Shown: positions 1 through 8,062 of the stretch, one piece after another
Numbering within the stretch: the first letter of the stretch is position 1
How the letters are laid out: every line of letters begins with the position of its first letter
Source: an uncultured Paracoccaceae bacterium
Lineage (GTDB): Bacteria > Pseudomonadota > Alphaproteobacteria > Rhodobacterales > Rhodobacteraceae
Length of the DNA stretch: 64,000 nucleotides
Reading direction: 5' to 3'
NCBI GenBank assembly: GCA_947501555.1
Contig: CANMWG010000004.1
Coordinates: 186,001 to 250,000, forward strand
Notes under the pieces: model-generated
Database searches by the model: none
Told to the model about the DNA's origin: nothing
Seen by the model: only the letters and a program-made list of their open reading frames with translations
Position numbers and translations under genes: made by a program

Positions 1-6
1 TCCCTC

Positions 7-1131
7 CTAGCCAGAAAATTTTGCACGTGCCAATGTGTCGCCGCGATCTTTGATCGACGCCATGACATCATCCAACATTGCGTTAAATTGCGAATTTGTC
101 CCAGAAACACGTGCCAGGATTTGATCGATAAAATCGTCCAGCAAGTCGTTTAAGGCCCTTGCCCGCAACACATCTGCTTGCGTTTCTCTCGCGTCTGCCT
201 GCTGATTGGAGGCATCATAAGAAAATTTTGCTGTCGCAATTGTTGCGGAACCAGAACCCGCCGTCGCAACGGCTGTGACACCCGTCGCGATCTTATTGAC
301 TGTGTTCCATGTGGTTGAGCCTTTTTCGACCACATTCAGCGCTTGCCCGCCCGCGCCCGCGCTCGCTGTGGCCGTCGCGGTCGCCGAACTCATCATCGCA
401 CTCACACCAACCCCGAGCGATACAACAGCTGAGGCCACCATGACCGCAATCATGACCCATTTGAACGCATTATCGAGTTTTTCACCTAATGCGGCGACTT
501 TTTCGTCGTTGATGTCAACGCCCGGCAAAATTTCCACAATCTGGACAGCAACTTTCAACATAGTGCTCGACAACCCGCTGCCGGTCTTTTCCATCATTAT
601 CTGATCGACCAACATCAGGGCGCTTGCAGTTCCGCTGACGATAAGGGCGGCCCCCAAAGGTGCACCAGCACCGGTTGCGATTAGCGCCGCACCGACCACA
701 ATACTCATAACTGCAGCGATACCTCCGAAGATTTTACCAAACAGTCCGCCCTTTTTTGCCTTCTTTTCAGCTGCTTGCGCTTCTTCCAAAGCTTTCTGCG
801 CATCTTCTGCGGCTGCGCGTTGCTCGGCGGCGTTTTGGCGTTTTTGCTCTTCTTTAGCTTGAAGTTCGTTCACTTCGGTTTTGCCAACGACTTCCTTGAG
901 CTTAAGCGTCGCCTCAGCAATCAAAATGTCGATCTGATCGCCGGTCAGCGTCGGAAAGAACTTCACCAGGCTTTGCGTGATCGCCTCATAACCTTGGACG
1001 ACGGCGTCCGGAACGACACCGGCCGCGACGGCCGCGCTCACACCCGCGCCCGGGCCGCTTTCTTGCACGCCATCGGGCTGCGATGTAATTCTTTGGACTG
1101 GATTGGCGCCCGTGACGGCTATGTCGGACAT
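7..1131 (-). CDS. sctE: Type III secretion hydrophobic translocator (SctE, YopB/PopB-like)
   Basis: 374-residue protein resembling the larger translocon subunit of injectisomes (YopB, PopB, IpaB), which inserts in the host membrane and forms the pore with a second translocator. Visible features are an Ala/Gln/Glu-rich coiled coil at about residues 88-125, a Gly/Ala-rich hydrophobic hairpin at about 128-178, a second hydrophobic stretch at about 222-260, and an amphipathic C-terminal helix. It is the last gene seen in a leftward operon, 2 nt after an LcrH/SycD-type chaperone gene, which is the canonical chaperone-translocator order. Length is close to YopB (about 400 residues). The partner SctB/YopD would be expected just left of the window. 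The assignment rests on architecture and context, because sequence conservation in this family is low. Confidence 0.8.
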   Translation of the reverse strand: MSDIAVTGANPVQRITSQPDGVQESGPGAGVSAAVAAGVVPDAVVQGYEAITQSLVKFFPTLTGDQIDILIAEATLKLKEVVGKTEVNELQAKEEQKRQNAAEQRAAAEDAQKALEEAQAAEKKAKKGGLFGKIFGGIAAVMSIVVGAALIATGAGAPLGAALIVSGTASALMLVDQIMMEKTGSGLSSTMLKVAVQIVEILPGVDINDEKVAALGEKLDNAFKWVMIAVMVASAVVSLGVGVSAMMSSATATATASAGAGGQALNVVEKGSTTWNTVNKIATGVTAVATAGSGSATIATAKFSYDASNQQADARETQADVLRARALNDLLDDFIDQILARVSGTNSQFNAMLDDVMASIKDRGDTLARAKFSG

Positions 1132-1133
1132 GA

Positions 1134-1718
1134 TCAGTTTCCTTTCAGTGAAATTTCAGCGGCATCGCCACCAACGCGTTGCGCTGTGTGCTCAACAAGA
1201 CGTGCGGCGGCCTGTTTTTGGTGATCCTGGCCATGGCCATCGTCGCAAAGGGCCCAAGCGGTCTGGAAACACCCCAGAGCATTTTCCAGCTCTTCGGCGG
1301 CCAACAGGCATTCCCCAAGGCGCAGATATCCGTCGACATCCGTGGCCTTCAGGCCCAGCCCCGTCAAATAGGCCCGACCTGCGGCCACAAACTGTTCCTG
1401 CACTTGTAATGTCGTGCCAAGGGCGTACCAAAACCTGAAATCAGTCGATTTGAGCGTGACCAGTTTGCGGAATACGACTTGTGCCTGCTCAACGTCACCA
1501 GCCTGCATATGATTCAACCCCGTCACAAAAATTGCGTCTAGGTGATCATCACTTAGGCCATGCACGATATGTGGAGAAATGCCCTCACGCACGGATTGCA
1601 CGGCACTATTTTCTGATAGCCCTAAATCGTCAAAGACTGCGTCCATGATGGGCATCATCTGTTGAATCTCTTCCAGAAGAGCTTCTGGCGTATCGTAACC
1701 GAGGTCGAGTATTGACAT
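1134..1718 (-). CDS. Class II type III secretion chaperone (SycD/LcrH/PcrH-like, TPR)
   Basis: 194-residue tetratricopeptide protein of the LcrH/SycD family. These cytoplasmic chaperones keep the two translocators soluble until export. Three TPR-like helix pairs are visible from about residue 58 to 150, including the stretches HLDAIFVTGLNHMQAGDVEQ and DFRFWYALGTTLQVQEQFVA, which match the usual 'A..Y..G..Y.A.....F..L' pattern. Its stop is 2 nt before the SctE translocator gene, so they are almost certainly co-translated. At 194 residues it is slightly longer than LcrH (168), with the excess in the C-terminal tail. Confidence 0.85.
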   Translation of the reverse strand: MSILDLGYDTPEALLEEIQQMMPIMDAVFDDLGLSENSAVQSVREGISPHIVHGLSDDHLDAIFVTGLNHMQAGDVEQAQVVFRKLVTLKSTDFRFWYALGTTLQVQEQFVAAGRAYLTGLGLKATDVDGYLRLGECLLAAEELENALGCFQTAWALCDDGHGQDHQKQAAARLVEHTAQRVGGDAAEISLKGN

Positions 1719-1796
1719 AGTGCAACCTAATTCTTGCGTTATCTTACCCTAGCCTGCGTTAAGCGCTGTGCTGTGCTATTGAATACAGATCGGAAA

Positions 1797-2192
1797 TTAC
1801 TTCGCTCTGAGTTCGGAGAGATTTTTTGACTTCGCCGCAAGCTGCGCGGCGATATCCTGCGCCTCAGTTTGCCGCCCGCTGGAATAATAGCATCGGGCCC
1901 GTAGGTAGCGGCGCATACGCAAAGTATCTGGATCGCGTGTACTTTTTGCGCCGTCCATCTGATCAAGCTCATCAAGACATCGCAGTGCGACCGCATAGTT
2001 GCCGCAGAAAAATTCGAGTACGGCTTGGCTGATCAGTACTTTCTCGGACCGTTCGCCCAAGGCGATCATACCTTCAACAATTTGCTTGGCGCGGACATGG
2101 TCGTTGTGTCGGGCCAGCACGAAGACTGTCATCAAAAGGTAATCGCGCTGCCGACCGGCCAATCGTGGCTGGTCCTTGGTTAAGACATCCAT
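1797..2192 (-). CDS. sctY: Type III secretion SctX chaperone, SctY (YscY-like)
   Basis: 131-residue TPR-like helical protein. In Yersinia, YscY (114 residues) is the chaperone of the early export substrate YscX and links it to the export gate SctV. This protein has helical repeats (for example HVRAKQIVEGMIALGERSEK and NYAVALRCLDELDQMDGAKS) and follows the SctX gene by 5 nt, reproducing the yscX-yscY order. A different small TPR chaperone such as YscG-type is possible on sequence alone. The immediate SctX neighbour makes SctY the best reading. 78 nt separate it from the next gene. Confidence 0.65.
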   Translation of the reverse strand: MDVLTKDQPRLAGRQRDYLLMTVFVLARHNDHVRAKQIVEGMIALGERSEKVLISQAVLEFFCGNYAVALRCLDELDQMDGAKSTRDPDTLRMRRYLRARCYYSSGRQTEAQDIAAQLAAKSKNLSELRAK

Positions 2193-2197
2193 GCGCC

Positions 2198-2578
2198 CTA
2201 ACCCCGGAACAGCGCGGCAAGTGCGGTGCGAATATCGTTATCGAGTTCGACTTCTTCCGACAAAATGGTTGAGACCCGCTCGAGTGCTGCCTTATCGTCC
2301 CCATTGGCCTGCACGCCTGCCTCCTGGAAAACTTGCAAGGCCCCTAGACGCGCGTCGGTCAAAACCGATGGATCCAACAGATCACTATCGACAGTTTCGG
2401 GTTCGAGCATATTTGGCAGGCGTTCATCCAGTGAAGGCCGTCTGAGAATCTGATCCAACGCTTGAACTTGCGGCAGGAATTTCTGCGTCAATGCCCCATC
2501 GCGCGGCAGATGCTGTTCATCTTCGACCTGCCAGCGAGAAATATCCGCAAGACCGACATCTAGTCTTTGAACGCGCAT
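2198..2578 (-). CDS. sctX: Type III secretion protein SctX (YscX-like)
   Basis: 126-residue protein matching YscX (122 residues) in size and layout. It has an N-terminal segment with 'ISRW', then an 'LPRDG' motif near residue 24 that parallels the 'LPPDG' of YscX. A 'LEPETVDSDLL' segment follows in the middle, and the C-terminal half is helical (DARLGALQVFQEAG onward). YscX is exported early and is required for needle assembly with YscY and SctV. It is restricted to Ysc-type injectisomes, so its presence argues for that subtype. The gene lies 3 nt after the tip-protein gene and 5 nt before sctY. The assignment combines a remembered motif pattern with context. Confidence 0.65.
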   Translation of the reverse strand: MRVQRLDVGLADISRWQVEDEQHLPRDGALTQKFLPQVQALDQILRRPSLDERLPNMLEPETVDSDLLDPSVLTDARLGALQVFQEAGVQANGDDKAALERVSTILSEEVELDNDIRTALAALFRG

Positions 2579-2581
2579 GAT

Positions 2582-4273
2582 TTACGTCCGCGCAATTGTG
2601 AGAAGGGTGTCGTTTAGCCGCCGCAACGCATTATTTGCCAGATCAAAGTTGCGGTTGCGTTCGCGGTTGATGCTGGAAATTTCGTTCGTCAGGATTTGGC
2701 TTTCCTGGTTGATTTGGGTGACGGTATCGGCAAGTTGGCTGGCGAAAATGTTAAGTGAGTTTTGCGAGAACTCGTTCAGCGTGCCTTCGCGGTTATCGAT
2801 AATGTCGAGTGTGGGCCGGTTAATGTTGCGCAGGCTCTCAATTGGATGCCCCACGGTACTGTTCGAAACCAGAAAATCTTCAACGAAGGCAATCAGGTTC
2901 TGTTCGGTTTGGGTCAGGTTATTGTAATCTATATCGTCACTGTTCTCACCGGTGATTGTAAGTGTCTGACTTGCACCTTCATCACCCGGTTCGAATACGC
3001 GCAAAGCATCATTCACGAGCTGCTGCACTGCTGCGTAGACCTGCAACAAAGCGTTCTGTTGATTCAGCTCTTCGGTCTCAAGGTTAACTTCTGCTTCGCG
3101 GGTTAGGTTATAGTTCAGCTGGAGGATCGCAATCAGCGTCGGCCCATCAAGCGCGCGCCCACTCAAAGCACCCGTGGATGCAAGTTGTAGACGCTGATTA
3201 TCCAGATCCCGAATACGGGTTTCTTGCGCGATGAACACGTTAAAGCTGTCGAGAATGCCACTTTGGCTAATGTCTTCATTGACAGGTGCGTTCACGTTTA
3301 TGAATTGTGTTCCACCAAAACGGTCGCCTTCAGCTTCTTCAGGTGGCGTCTGTGCGACAATGAAAAACTCATTCGCCCGCTTTGCACGTCGCAGAATTTC
3401 GTCAACGCGCGTGCCAATTTCAGTGAGATCTATGAAGGACGAACTCTCTGCCCGCGTTTCGATATTTTCAATCTGGTTGAGGAAAACATTCCGAAATTCG
3501 GTAATCTCGGCGTCGTCAAAATCCAGGGCCCCGTCAAGCGTAAAATATCCTTCGATTTCCGCGATTGCATCGTCAATCAAAACCTCCAAGGCGCCCTCGA
3601 CCGTATCACCCGCTGCGGCGCCGATAACACTTTCGATTTGTGCCTGCAGGACATCGTCAAGATCGTCGACCGCTGCTGCAAGCGCCACTTGGGTTTCTGC
3701 CGAAAAGGTGGCCAGATCGGCTGTGGTTAGTTGTTGCAACGTGAATACGCGTGTTCCACCAGGAACGGCGACGATATCAAACCGGTTTCCGTCTTGCTCA
3801 AAGGTCACCACTCTTGCGTCGGGCGCACCGGGGACGGGGTCGCCAAATTGCAGAACATATTCAAGCTGATGGCTTGAATGGAAGCCATAGAAATCCTCGA
3901 CCGGAATAGCGCTGGTGTCCGCCGTCAAAAGCTGCGTATTCGCAAAAAGTTGTTCGGGTGTCAGCGGATTGCCATTTGCATCCGTATCCGGGGTCAGCGT
4001 GGGCGAGGTTCCCGGAAAGAGATATTCGGTCAGGCCATCTTGTGAAATTGGGTTTGACGCCAGCGTTTCGTTCACCCCGTCGAAGAATGGAAACAGCGCA
4101 TCCGCGAGCTCGGCGTTGGTGGGCACGTCAGCATTCCCGACACCATCGGGTACGGTTGTACCGGTGGACGACCCGTTGATCTGGCTGGTTGGGACAACTG
4201 CGTTTGGGTCGGTGTCCGGATCAATCGTGTCCAGGAAAATATTGCCCGTTGGTGTAATGCCGACATCTGTCAT
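2582..4273 (-). CDS. sctA: LcrV-like needle-tip protein (SctA candidate)
   Basis: 563-residue acidic protein. Its last about 60 residues form a long heptad helix (FASQLADTVTQINQESQIL, then ANNALRRLNDTLLTI) preceded by 'LNEFSQNSLN'. This parallels the LcrV C-terminal coiled coil, where a short 'LNDLVSQKTTQLSDI' stretch leads into the helix and a final 'ALNRF...DSVMQRLL'. A second helix is predicted near residues 365-425, as expected for the dumbbell fold of LcrV/PcrV, which caps the needle and scaffolds the pore. At 563 residues it is far larger than LcrV (326). The extra sequence is an Asp/Thr/Pro-rich N-terminal region and a middle insert (about 90-290). Upstream of SctX and the chaperone-translocator pair, the position fits a tip protein. 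Confidence 0.6.
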   Translation of the reverse strand: MTDVGITPTGNIFLDTIDPDTDPNAVVPTSQINGSSTGTTVPDGVGNADVPTNAELADALFPFFDGVNETLASNPISQDGLTEYLFPGTSPTLTPDTDANGNPLTPEQLFANTQLLTADTSAIPVEDFYGFHSSHQLEYVLQFGDPVPGAPDARVVTFEQDGNRFDIVAVPGGTRVFTLQQLTTADLATFSAETQVALAAAVDDLDDVLQAQIESVIGAAAGDTVEGALEVLIDDAIAEIEGYFTLDGALDFDDAEITEFRNVFLNQIENIETRAESSSFIDLTEIGTRVDEILRRAKRANEFFIVAQTPPEEAEGDRFGGTQFINVNAPVNEDISQSGILDSFNVFIAQETRIRDLDNQRLQLASTGALSGRALDGPTLIAILQLNYNLTREAEVNLETEELNQQNALLQVYAAVQQLVNDALRVFEPGDEGASQTLTITGENSDDIDYNNLTQTEQNLIAFVEDFLVSNSTVGHPIESLRNINRPTLDIIDNREGTLNEFSQNSLNIFASQLADTVTQINQESQILTNEISSINRERNRNFDLANNALRRLNDTLLTIART

Positions 4274-4729
4274 CTATCTTACCTGTAGTCGTGTGCGTTG
4301 AAAAAGTTCGTCATCGGGGTCGGCCAGGTTTGTGGGCCGTTGTTGTATGATCGTGGTGTTGGGCGGGCCGCTGGATGATGTTGTCACCGCAACGCCATGC
4401 GCTTTGGTCACGCGATTGATATATGTGACAAGGGCGAGGATCCGATCATAGAGCAAATCGGTGTCCTCTATCCCGATCAAAGCCTCCACAAGCCCGGCAA
4501 ATTGGACATCGTTCGTCAAGAGCCGGTGATTGGACAATAGCGTAATCGTCTTTGCAATCTCATTGAACATTGCCTCATATCCGGCACTGCGGCGTGCTGC
4601 ATCTTTTCTGACCGTAGCAATCACCGTCGCCGGATCAGGCCCGCTTTTTGCCCTATCGGGGTGTTGTCCACTCATGTCCATTTTCGTTTCATTTTGATGG
4701 CCGCGTGGGTGCAGCGTTGTCATCAGCAT
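4274..4729 (-). CDS. Small type III secretion operon protein, LcrG position, family unknown
   Basis: 151-residue protein, first gene of the leftward injectisome operon, whose stop abuts the start of the tip-protein gene. In Yersinia this place is taken by LcrG, the chaperone of LcrV, but I see no convincing sequence similarity. A helical core lies at about residues 33-110 (ATVIATVRKDAARRSAGYEA, then ITLLSNHRLLTN and LLYDRILALVTYINRVTKA). The C-terminal tail is Ser/Pro/Thr-rich. The start is uncertain: the first ATG (4729) lacks a good ribosome site, and ATGs at 4681 and 4675 are alternatives that would drop 16 or 18 residues. A chaperone or regulator of the tip protein is the natural guess. 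Confidence 0.5.
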   Translation of the reverse strand: MLMTTLHPRGHQNETKMDMSGQHPDRAKSGPDPATVIATVRKDAARRSAGYEAMFNEIAKTITLLSNHRLLTNDVQFAGLVEALIGIEDTDLLYDRILALVTYINRVTKAHGVAVTTSSSGPPNTTIIQQRPTNLADPDDELFQRTRLQVR

Positions 4730-4796
4730 ATGTGAGAAATTTCGCAGTGCTGTACTGTTCGATACAATCCGGACCGGTCACAGCAACTAATGTGAT

Positions 4797-4812
4797 GTCC
4801 ATATCGATGGAC
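4797..4812. promoter_or_regulatory. Inverted repeat between the divergent injectisome operons
   Basis: GTCCAT-ATCG-ATGGAC is a perfect 6-bp inverted repeat with a 4-nt spacer in the 109-bp gap between the two divergent type III secretion operons. It begins 42 nt upstream of the sctW start. Its location suits an operator or activator site for both operons. No known regulator's consensus is recognised, and the assignment is inference. Confidence 0.35.
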
Positions 4813-4838
4813 TGATCAGACCACCAGCGGAGCGATGA

Positions 4839-6026
4839 ATGAACGATTTGAACATTGCCAGACAGAATATTGCATCGGCAAATGCGCAGTCGCAGGTCGG
4901 TGCCGAGGTCCGCGAAGCAATAAGTGGTGCACGCAAAAACGATTCAGTCGCTGCAGTCCCCAACAATTCTGACCTCAGCGATATTCAAGAAGAGATCGGG
5001 AACGCAGTCGGCAAATTTGCCGATAAGAGAACGCTGGGACAGGCGAAAATCCGGCAAGGCGCGGGCGTGAATATCGAAGCGCTCAAACGGATCGCCGAGT
5101 ATTATGACAAACTGCCCGACATGCCCCGGGAATCGGAGTTGCGTGACCTTGTCAGCAAGTTTCAGGGCTTTGACGATCTGTTGAGCGGCGGTGAAGGCAA
5201 AGGCGGCTCAGTCACTGCTGACGATATTTTGGACGCCTTGCGGGCATTTGATGGCGATGTCACCCATCAGTATGAAGCACTGCAAGTGGCCCAACGGTAT
5301 TTCGAAGACACTGGCGCCAGCAGTGAATTCAGAGATGTGCTCGACGCGGCAGAGCGCTCTTTTGATGATCCAAACATCCAGAAAGATGTCCAGGCTGGAT
5401 ACGCTATAGCGAAAGCAGCGTCTGACGCAGCCCCGACCCTGGAAACATCCCCGGGTGCCTTGCGCGACACCTACCGCGAAATGCTGCGGAGCGAAAAACA
5501 CATGGGTCAGCTCTTTGATCAGCTGTCCAATTTCAACATCCGTATGAAGTTTGACGAGGTTGTAGAACTGTTTCTGGAAACGGCGGGGCGTGAACTGGCG
5601 AATTCAAACAGCCAAGCAGACCCGGTTATTTTAGGGGCATTAACGCGTGAACTAGGGGCGTTAAAGGAGATGCGGACCGTTGTGGAAGAAGGGGACCGTC
5701 TGATCGCCCAAACGCGGCGCATTGACCCAAATTTCGCAACTGCTCCAGACACCGCCCCGGAGATCAGTCTGACAAGTGGGTTGCTGAACTTTGCCGCCAA
5801 AACCTCGCCCAGCCTGAGCGACGCGCGCCAGTTGGTGCGCAGTTTTGAACCTGCATCCGAGCAGACAATGGTTGTTTTTGCCAATGGTCTGCACGATCTG
5901 CATCGGTTGATTTCTGATCGTTCAGTGGCGTCTGATACTGCACGCCTGCAGCAAAGCACCATGCTGCAGAACCTGCGGATTGATCTGTCTGCCGCCGAAG
6001 AAGCCGCATTTAGCACCCAAACATAA
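4839..6026 (+). CDS. sctW: Type III secretion gatekeeper SctW (YopN-TyeA in one chain)
   Basis: 395-residue protein of the SctW/YopN/InvE/HrpJ family. It plugs the export apparatus and delays late-substrate secretion until host contact. The length equals YopN (293) plus TyeA (92), as in systems where both are one chain. The N-terminal third is Ala/Ser-rich and probably carries the secretion signal and the chaperone-binding part. A helical gatekeeper core occupies about residues 75-270 (ALKRIAEYYDKLPDMPRESEL resembles the HrpJ domain), and the TyeA-like part is about 290-390. The ribosome site GCGGAG is 3 nt before the ATG. It heads a rightward operon with two CesT-fold chaperones, matching yopN-tyeA-sycN. 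Confidence 0.8.
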   Translation: MNDLNIARQNIASANAQSQVGAEVREAISGARKNDSVAAVPNNSDLSDIQEEIGNAVGKFADKRTLGQAKIRQGAGVNIEALKRIAEYYDKLPDMPRESELRDLVSKFQGFDDLLSGGEGKGGSVTADDILDALRAFDGDVTHQYEALQVAQRYFEDTGASSEFRDVLDAAERSFDDPNIQKDVQAGYAIAKAASDAAPTLETSPGALRDTYREMLRSEKHMGQLFDQLSNFNIRMKFDEVVELFLETAGRELANSNSQADPVILGALTRELGALKEMRTVVEEGDRLIAQTRRIDPNFATAPDTAPEISLTSGLLNFAAKTSPSLSDARQLVRSFEPASEQTMVVFANGLHDLHRLISDRSVASDTARLQQSTMLQNLRIDLSAAEEAAFSTQT

Positions 6027-6041
6027 GAGAACGGAAACATC

Positions 6042-6422
6042 GTGCATTTTTCACCTAAATCGACGCAAGCCATAGATGATTTCGTGAACAACATGGGTAT
6101 GGGAAAAGTCAGCCCGGCCGATGATGGTAGCTATAACTTTTCGTTTGAGCGCGCGGGCATCCTGAGTTTCACGCCTAGTGCAGATGGTAAACGGGCGATC
6201 ATGTCGCTGAAGGCCAGGACGCCTCGCCGCGTGGCCGCTGATGAAATGCTTCAATTCATGCGCATTGCGCAAAGGGATCCGGTGACGCAAACGCCGATTT
6301 CAGCGGGCATGGTTGGTGGCGCTTTCGTGTTGGCCGCCAATATTTCGGAAGATGCGTTTGATCACCAACAGATCGAGCTTTGCCTAGATCGATTGATCGC
6401 GTTGCATGAAGGCGCTGCATAA
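6042..6422 (+). CDS. SycN-like type III secretion chaperone
   Basis: 126-residue protein 15 nt after sctW, starting with GTG behind AGAGAACGGAAAC. Size and fold pattern (alpha-beta-beta-beta-alpha-beta-beta-alpha) fit the CesT/SycN class. There is an N-terminal helix (TQAIDDFVNNMGM), then strands NYNFSFER and ILSFTPSADGKRAIMSLKA, a mid helix (ADEMLQFMRIAQRDP), a glycine-rich strand pair, and a C-terminal helix. In Yersinia SycN (123 residues) pairs with YscB to bind the N-terminus of YopN. The following gene supplies a plausible YscB-like partner. Confidence 0.65.
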   Translation: MHFSPKSTQAIDDFVNNMGMGKVSPADDGSYNFSFERAGILSFTPSADGKRAIMSLKARTPRRVAADEMLQFMRIAQRDPVTQTPISAGMVGGAFVLAANISEDAFDHQQIELCLDRLIALHEGAA

Positions 6423-6486
6423 TCAGAATTCCGTGGATTTTCGAGAGAACCCCTAACAACCCGAACCAATACAAAAGGACCCAAAG

Positions 6487-6951
6487 ATGCAAAAAGCAGA
6501 TGAAATTCTCGACTTCCTGAACACCAAGCTTGGCGATGAAAGCCTGGCCTGGAAAGGCGAACATGCCAGTATCAAATTCGATGATGGCATGGTGATTGAT
6601 CTTATCAAGATCGATATTCAAACCATCGAGCTCGTGCATATCGTTGAAAAATACTCTGGCCTGAACGACGCAACAACGCTCAGCAATCTGCTGGTTGCCA
6701 ACTATCAGGGCGGGATGACAGGCCAGTCGCGATTGTCTTTGACGCCGGATTTCAAAACGTTGTCACTGTGCTGCCGTATCGACGTGCGTTGCATCGATAC
6801 AGTCCTGTTTGAAGAACTCATGACAGAATTCCTCAAATACCTGCATTTCTGGAACAGTGACGAAGGCGCTGATTACCTGAAAGGCGATGCCGCCAATGAG
6901 GCAAACGCACCAACACACCATGATTCAGATGCGTTCTTTGCACGCGTTTGA
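6487..6951 (+). CDS. CesT-family type III secretion chaperone (YscB-like)
   Basis: 154-residue acidic protein with the CesT/SycE chaperone pattern. It has the N-terminal helix ADEILDFLNTKLGDE, the strand pair HASIKFDDGMVIDLIKID, the helix ATTLSNLLVANYQG, the strand RLSLTPDFKTLSLCCRID, and the C-terminal helix LFEELMTEFLKYLHFW. A disordered acidic tail follows. The ribosome site AAAGGA is well placed. Together with the preceding SycN-like protein it probably forms the heterodimer that targets the SctW gatekeeper to the export gate. It could instead serve an effector not in view. Confidence 0.65.
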   Translation: MQKADEILDFLNTKLGDESLAWKGEHASIKFDDGMVIDLIKIDIQTIELVHIVEKYSGLNDATTLSNLLVANYQGGMTGQSRLSLTPDFKTLSLCCRIDVRCIDTVLFEELMTEFLKYLHFWNSDEGADYLKGDAANEANAPTHHDSDAFFARV

Positions 6952-6963
6952 ATGAACCTAACG

Positions 6964-6999
6964 GCTGCGCCATTTAAAAAATCTTCATCGTGGCGCAGC
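6964..6999. terminator. Hairpin after the sctW operon
   Basis: A perfect 9-bp stem (GCTGCGCCA / TGGCGCAGC) with an AT-rich 18-nt loop lies 12 nt after the stop of the last chaperone gene. There is no clean T-run after the stem on the plus strand. It may be a terminator or an mRNA 3' stabiliser. The rest of the 290-bp gap to 7242 shows nothing else I can name. Confidence 0.45.
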
Positions 7000-7241
7000 T
7001 AAAGAAATTTTCTAAACGAAGTGTAGGGCCAGAACTGTGAACTCTTGGAAAACATCCGGGCACACCTGCCCGGTTGGGCCCGCCAAACAGCAGTGCTTTC
7101 GTCCAGCCAACCGCAACTACGGCGGCGTGGCGAGACATGGCAATCCGACGCACATACTTTTCAGATAACACCCGACTTGCGGCCGACTATGGGGCGCATG
7201 CAAATTCTAAGGCTCTACGTCAAATGTAAGGGTACCAGTCT

Positions 7242-7880
7242 TTAGCTGGTCAATTGCATCAACAATAATTCGCGCTGGGCACAACGTTGTTCATCCCGGT
7301 ATCTGACATCGCCACGCGCCAGCCTGGTAGCAAGTGCAAGATGGCGCTTCGCGGTTTTTTTATCGCCAGATTTGAGCGCACTATACCCTGCGATAAGATA
7401 GGTGCGCGGGACCGTTTCTTTATAGGCGATGCTTTCTTGTGCGAACTGCATGGCTGCACCATATGCTTCCTGAAAACACGCACATGCAGCGAGCGCCGAC
7501 AAAGCTGGAACGCGCCAATCCGTACGCGATGTCAGAACGAAAAATGCGTAGATGGCATCTTCGATATCTCCGCCTTTGAATGATTTTACGCCCAAATCAT
7601 AAATATCGATAAGGCTAAAGGCACCGGTGTCTGCGGCAAGTGACAATTTATCTCTGAGAACTGGAAAACCCATCTCAGGATCCTCGCAAAACCCATGTCT
7701 GAACACAAAATCATAAGTCAAACGACTTTCGTTCGCACGAGCAGCAAGGCTCGCTTTGACACTGTCCTGCAAAGCGGATGTCGAAACCTCTTCTGCCACA
7801 GCAAGTGGCTTGGCAACCGAAGGGTGGCTCAAGTCAAATGGTGACAGGAGTAGTTTTATGTCGTCTGCTTGATGAAACAC
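7242..7880 (-). CDS. TPR protein next to the injectisome genes (possible class II chaperone)
   Basis: About 212 residues from a GTG start at 7880, chosen because AGGAAG lies 6 nt upstream. The frame stays open to 7961, but the extra N-terminus is Cys/Leu-rich and unlikely to be translated. The C-terminal half has TPR-like helices (FSLIDIYDLGVKSFKGGDIE, then ALAACACFQEAYGAAMQFAQ and YLIAGYSALKSGDKKTAKRH), the pattern of SycD/LcrH chaperones. It lies 290 bp from the sctW operon on the opposite strand. A second translocator or effector chaperone, or a TPR regulator, are both possible. The family is not firmly recognised. Confidence 0.5.
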   Translation of the reverse strand: MFHQADDIKLLLSPFDLSHPSVAKPLAVAEEVSTSALQDSVKASLAARANESRLTYDFVFRHGFCEDPEMGFPVLRDKLSLAADTGAFSLIDIYDLGVKSFKGGDIEDAIYAFFVLTSRTDWRVPALSALAACACFQEAYGAAMQFAQESIAYKETVPRTYLIAGYSALKSGDKKTAKRHLALATRLARGDVRYRDEQRCAQRELLLMQLTS

Positions 7881-8062
7881 CGAACACTTCCTTGCGCAAA
7901 TTTGACTATAGACTAACTGCATCAGCAGATAGAGATGTACTATTGGGCACAAACAGAGCACTTCTGCGCATTCTTTTGTGTTAATCGTCTCAAAGCCTGA
8001 AGCGAATTTTTGTTAAGCTATTTGCGCTTCGGTATTGAACGTCATTCGCGTATCAAGCACCC

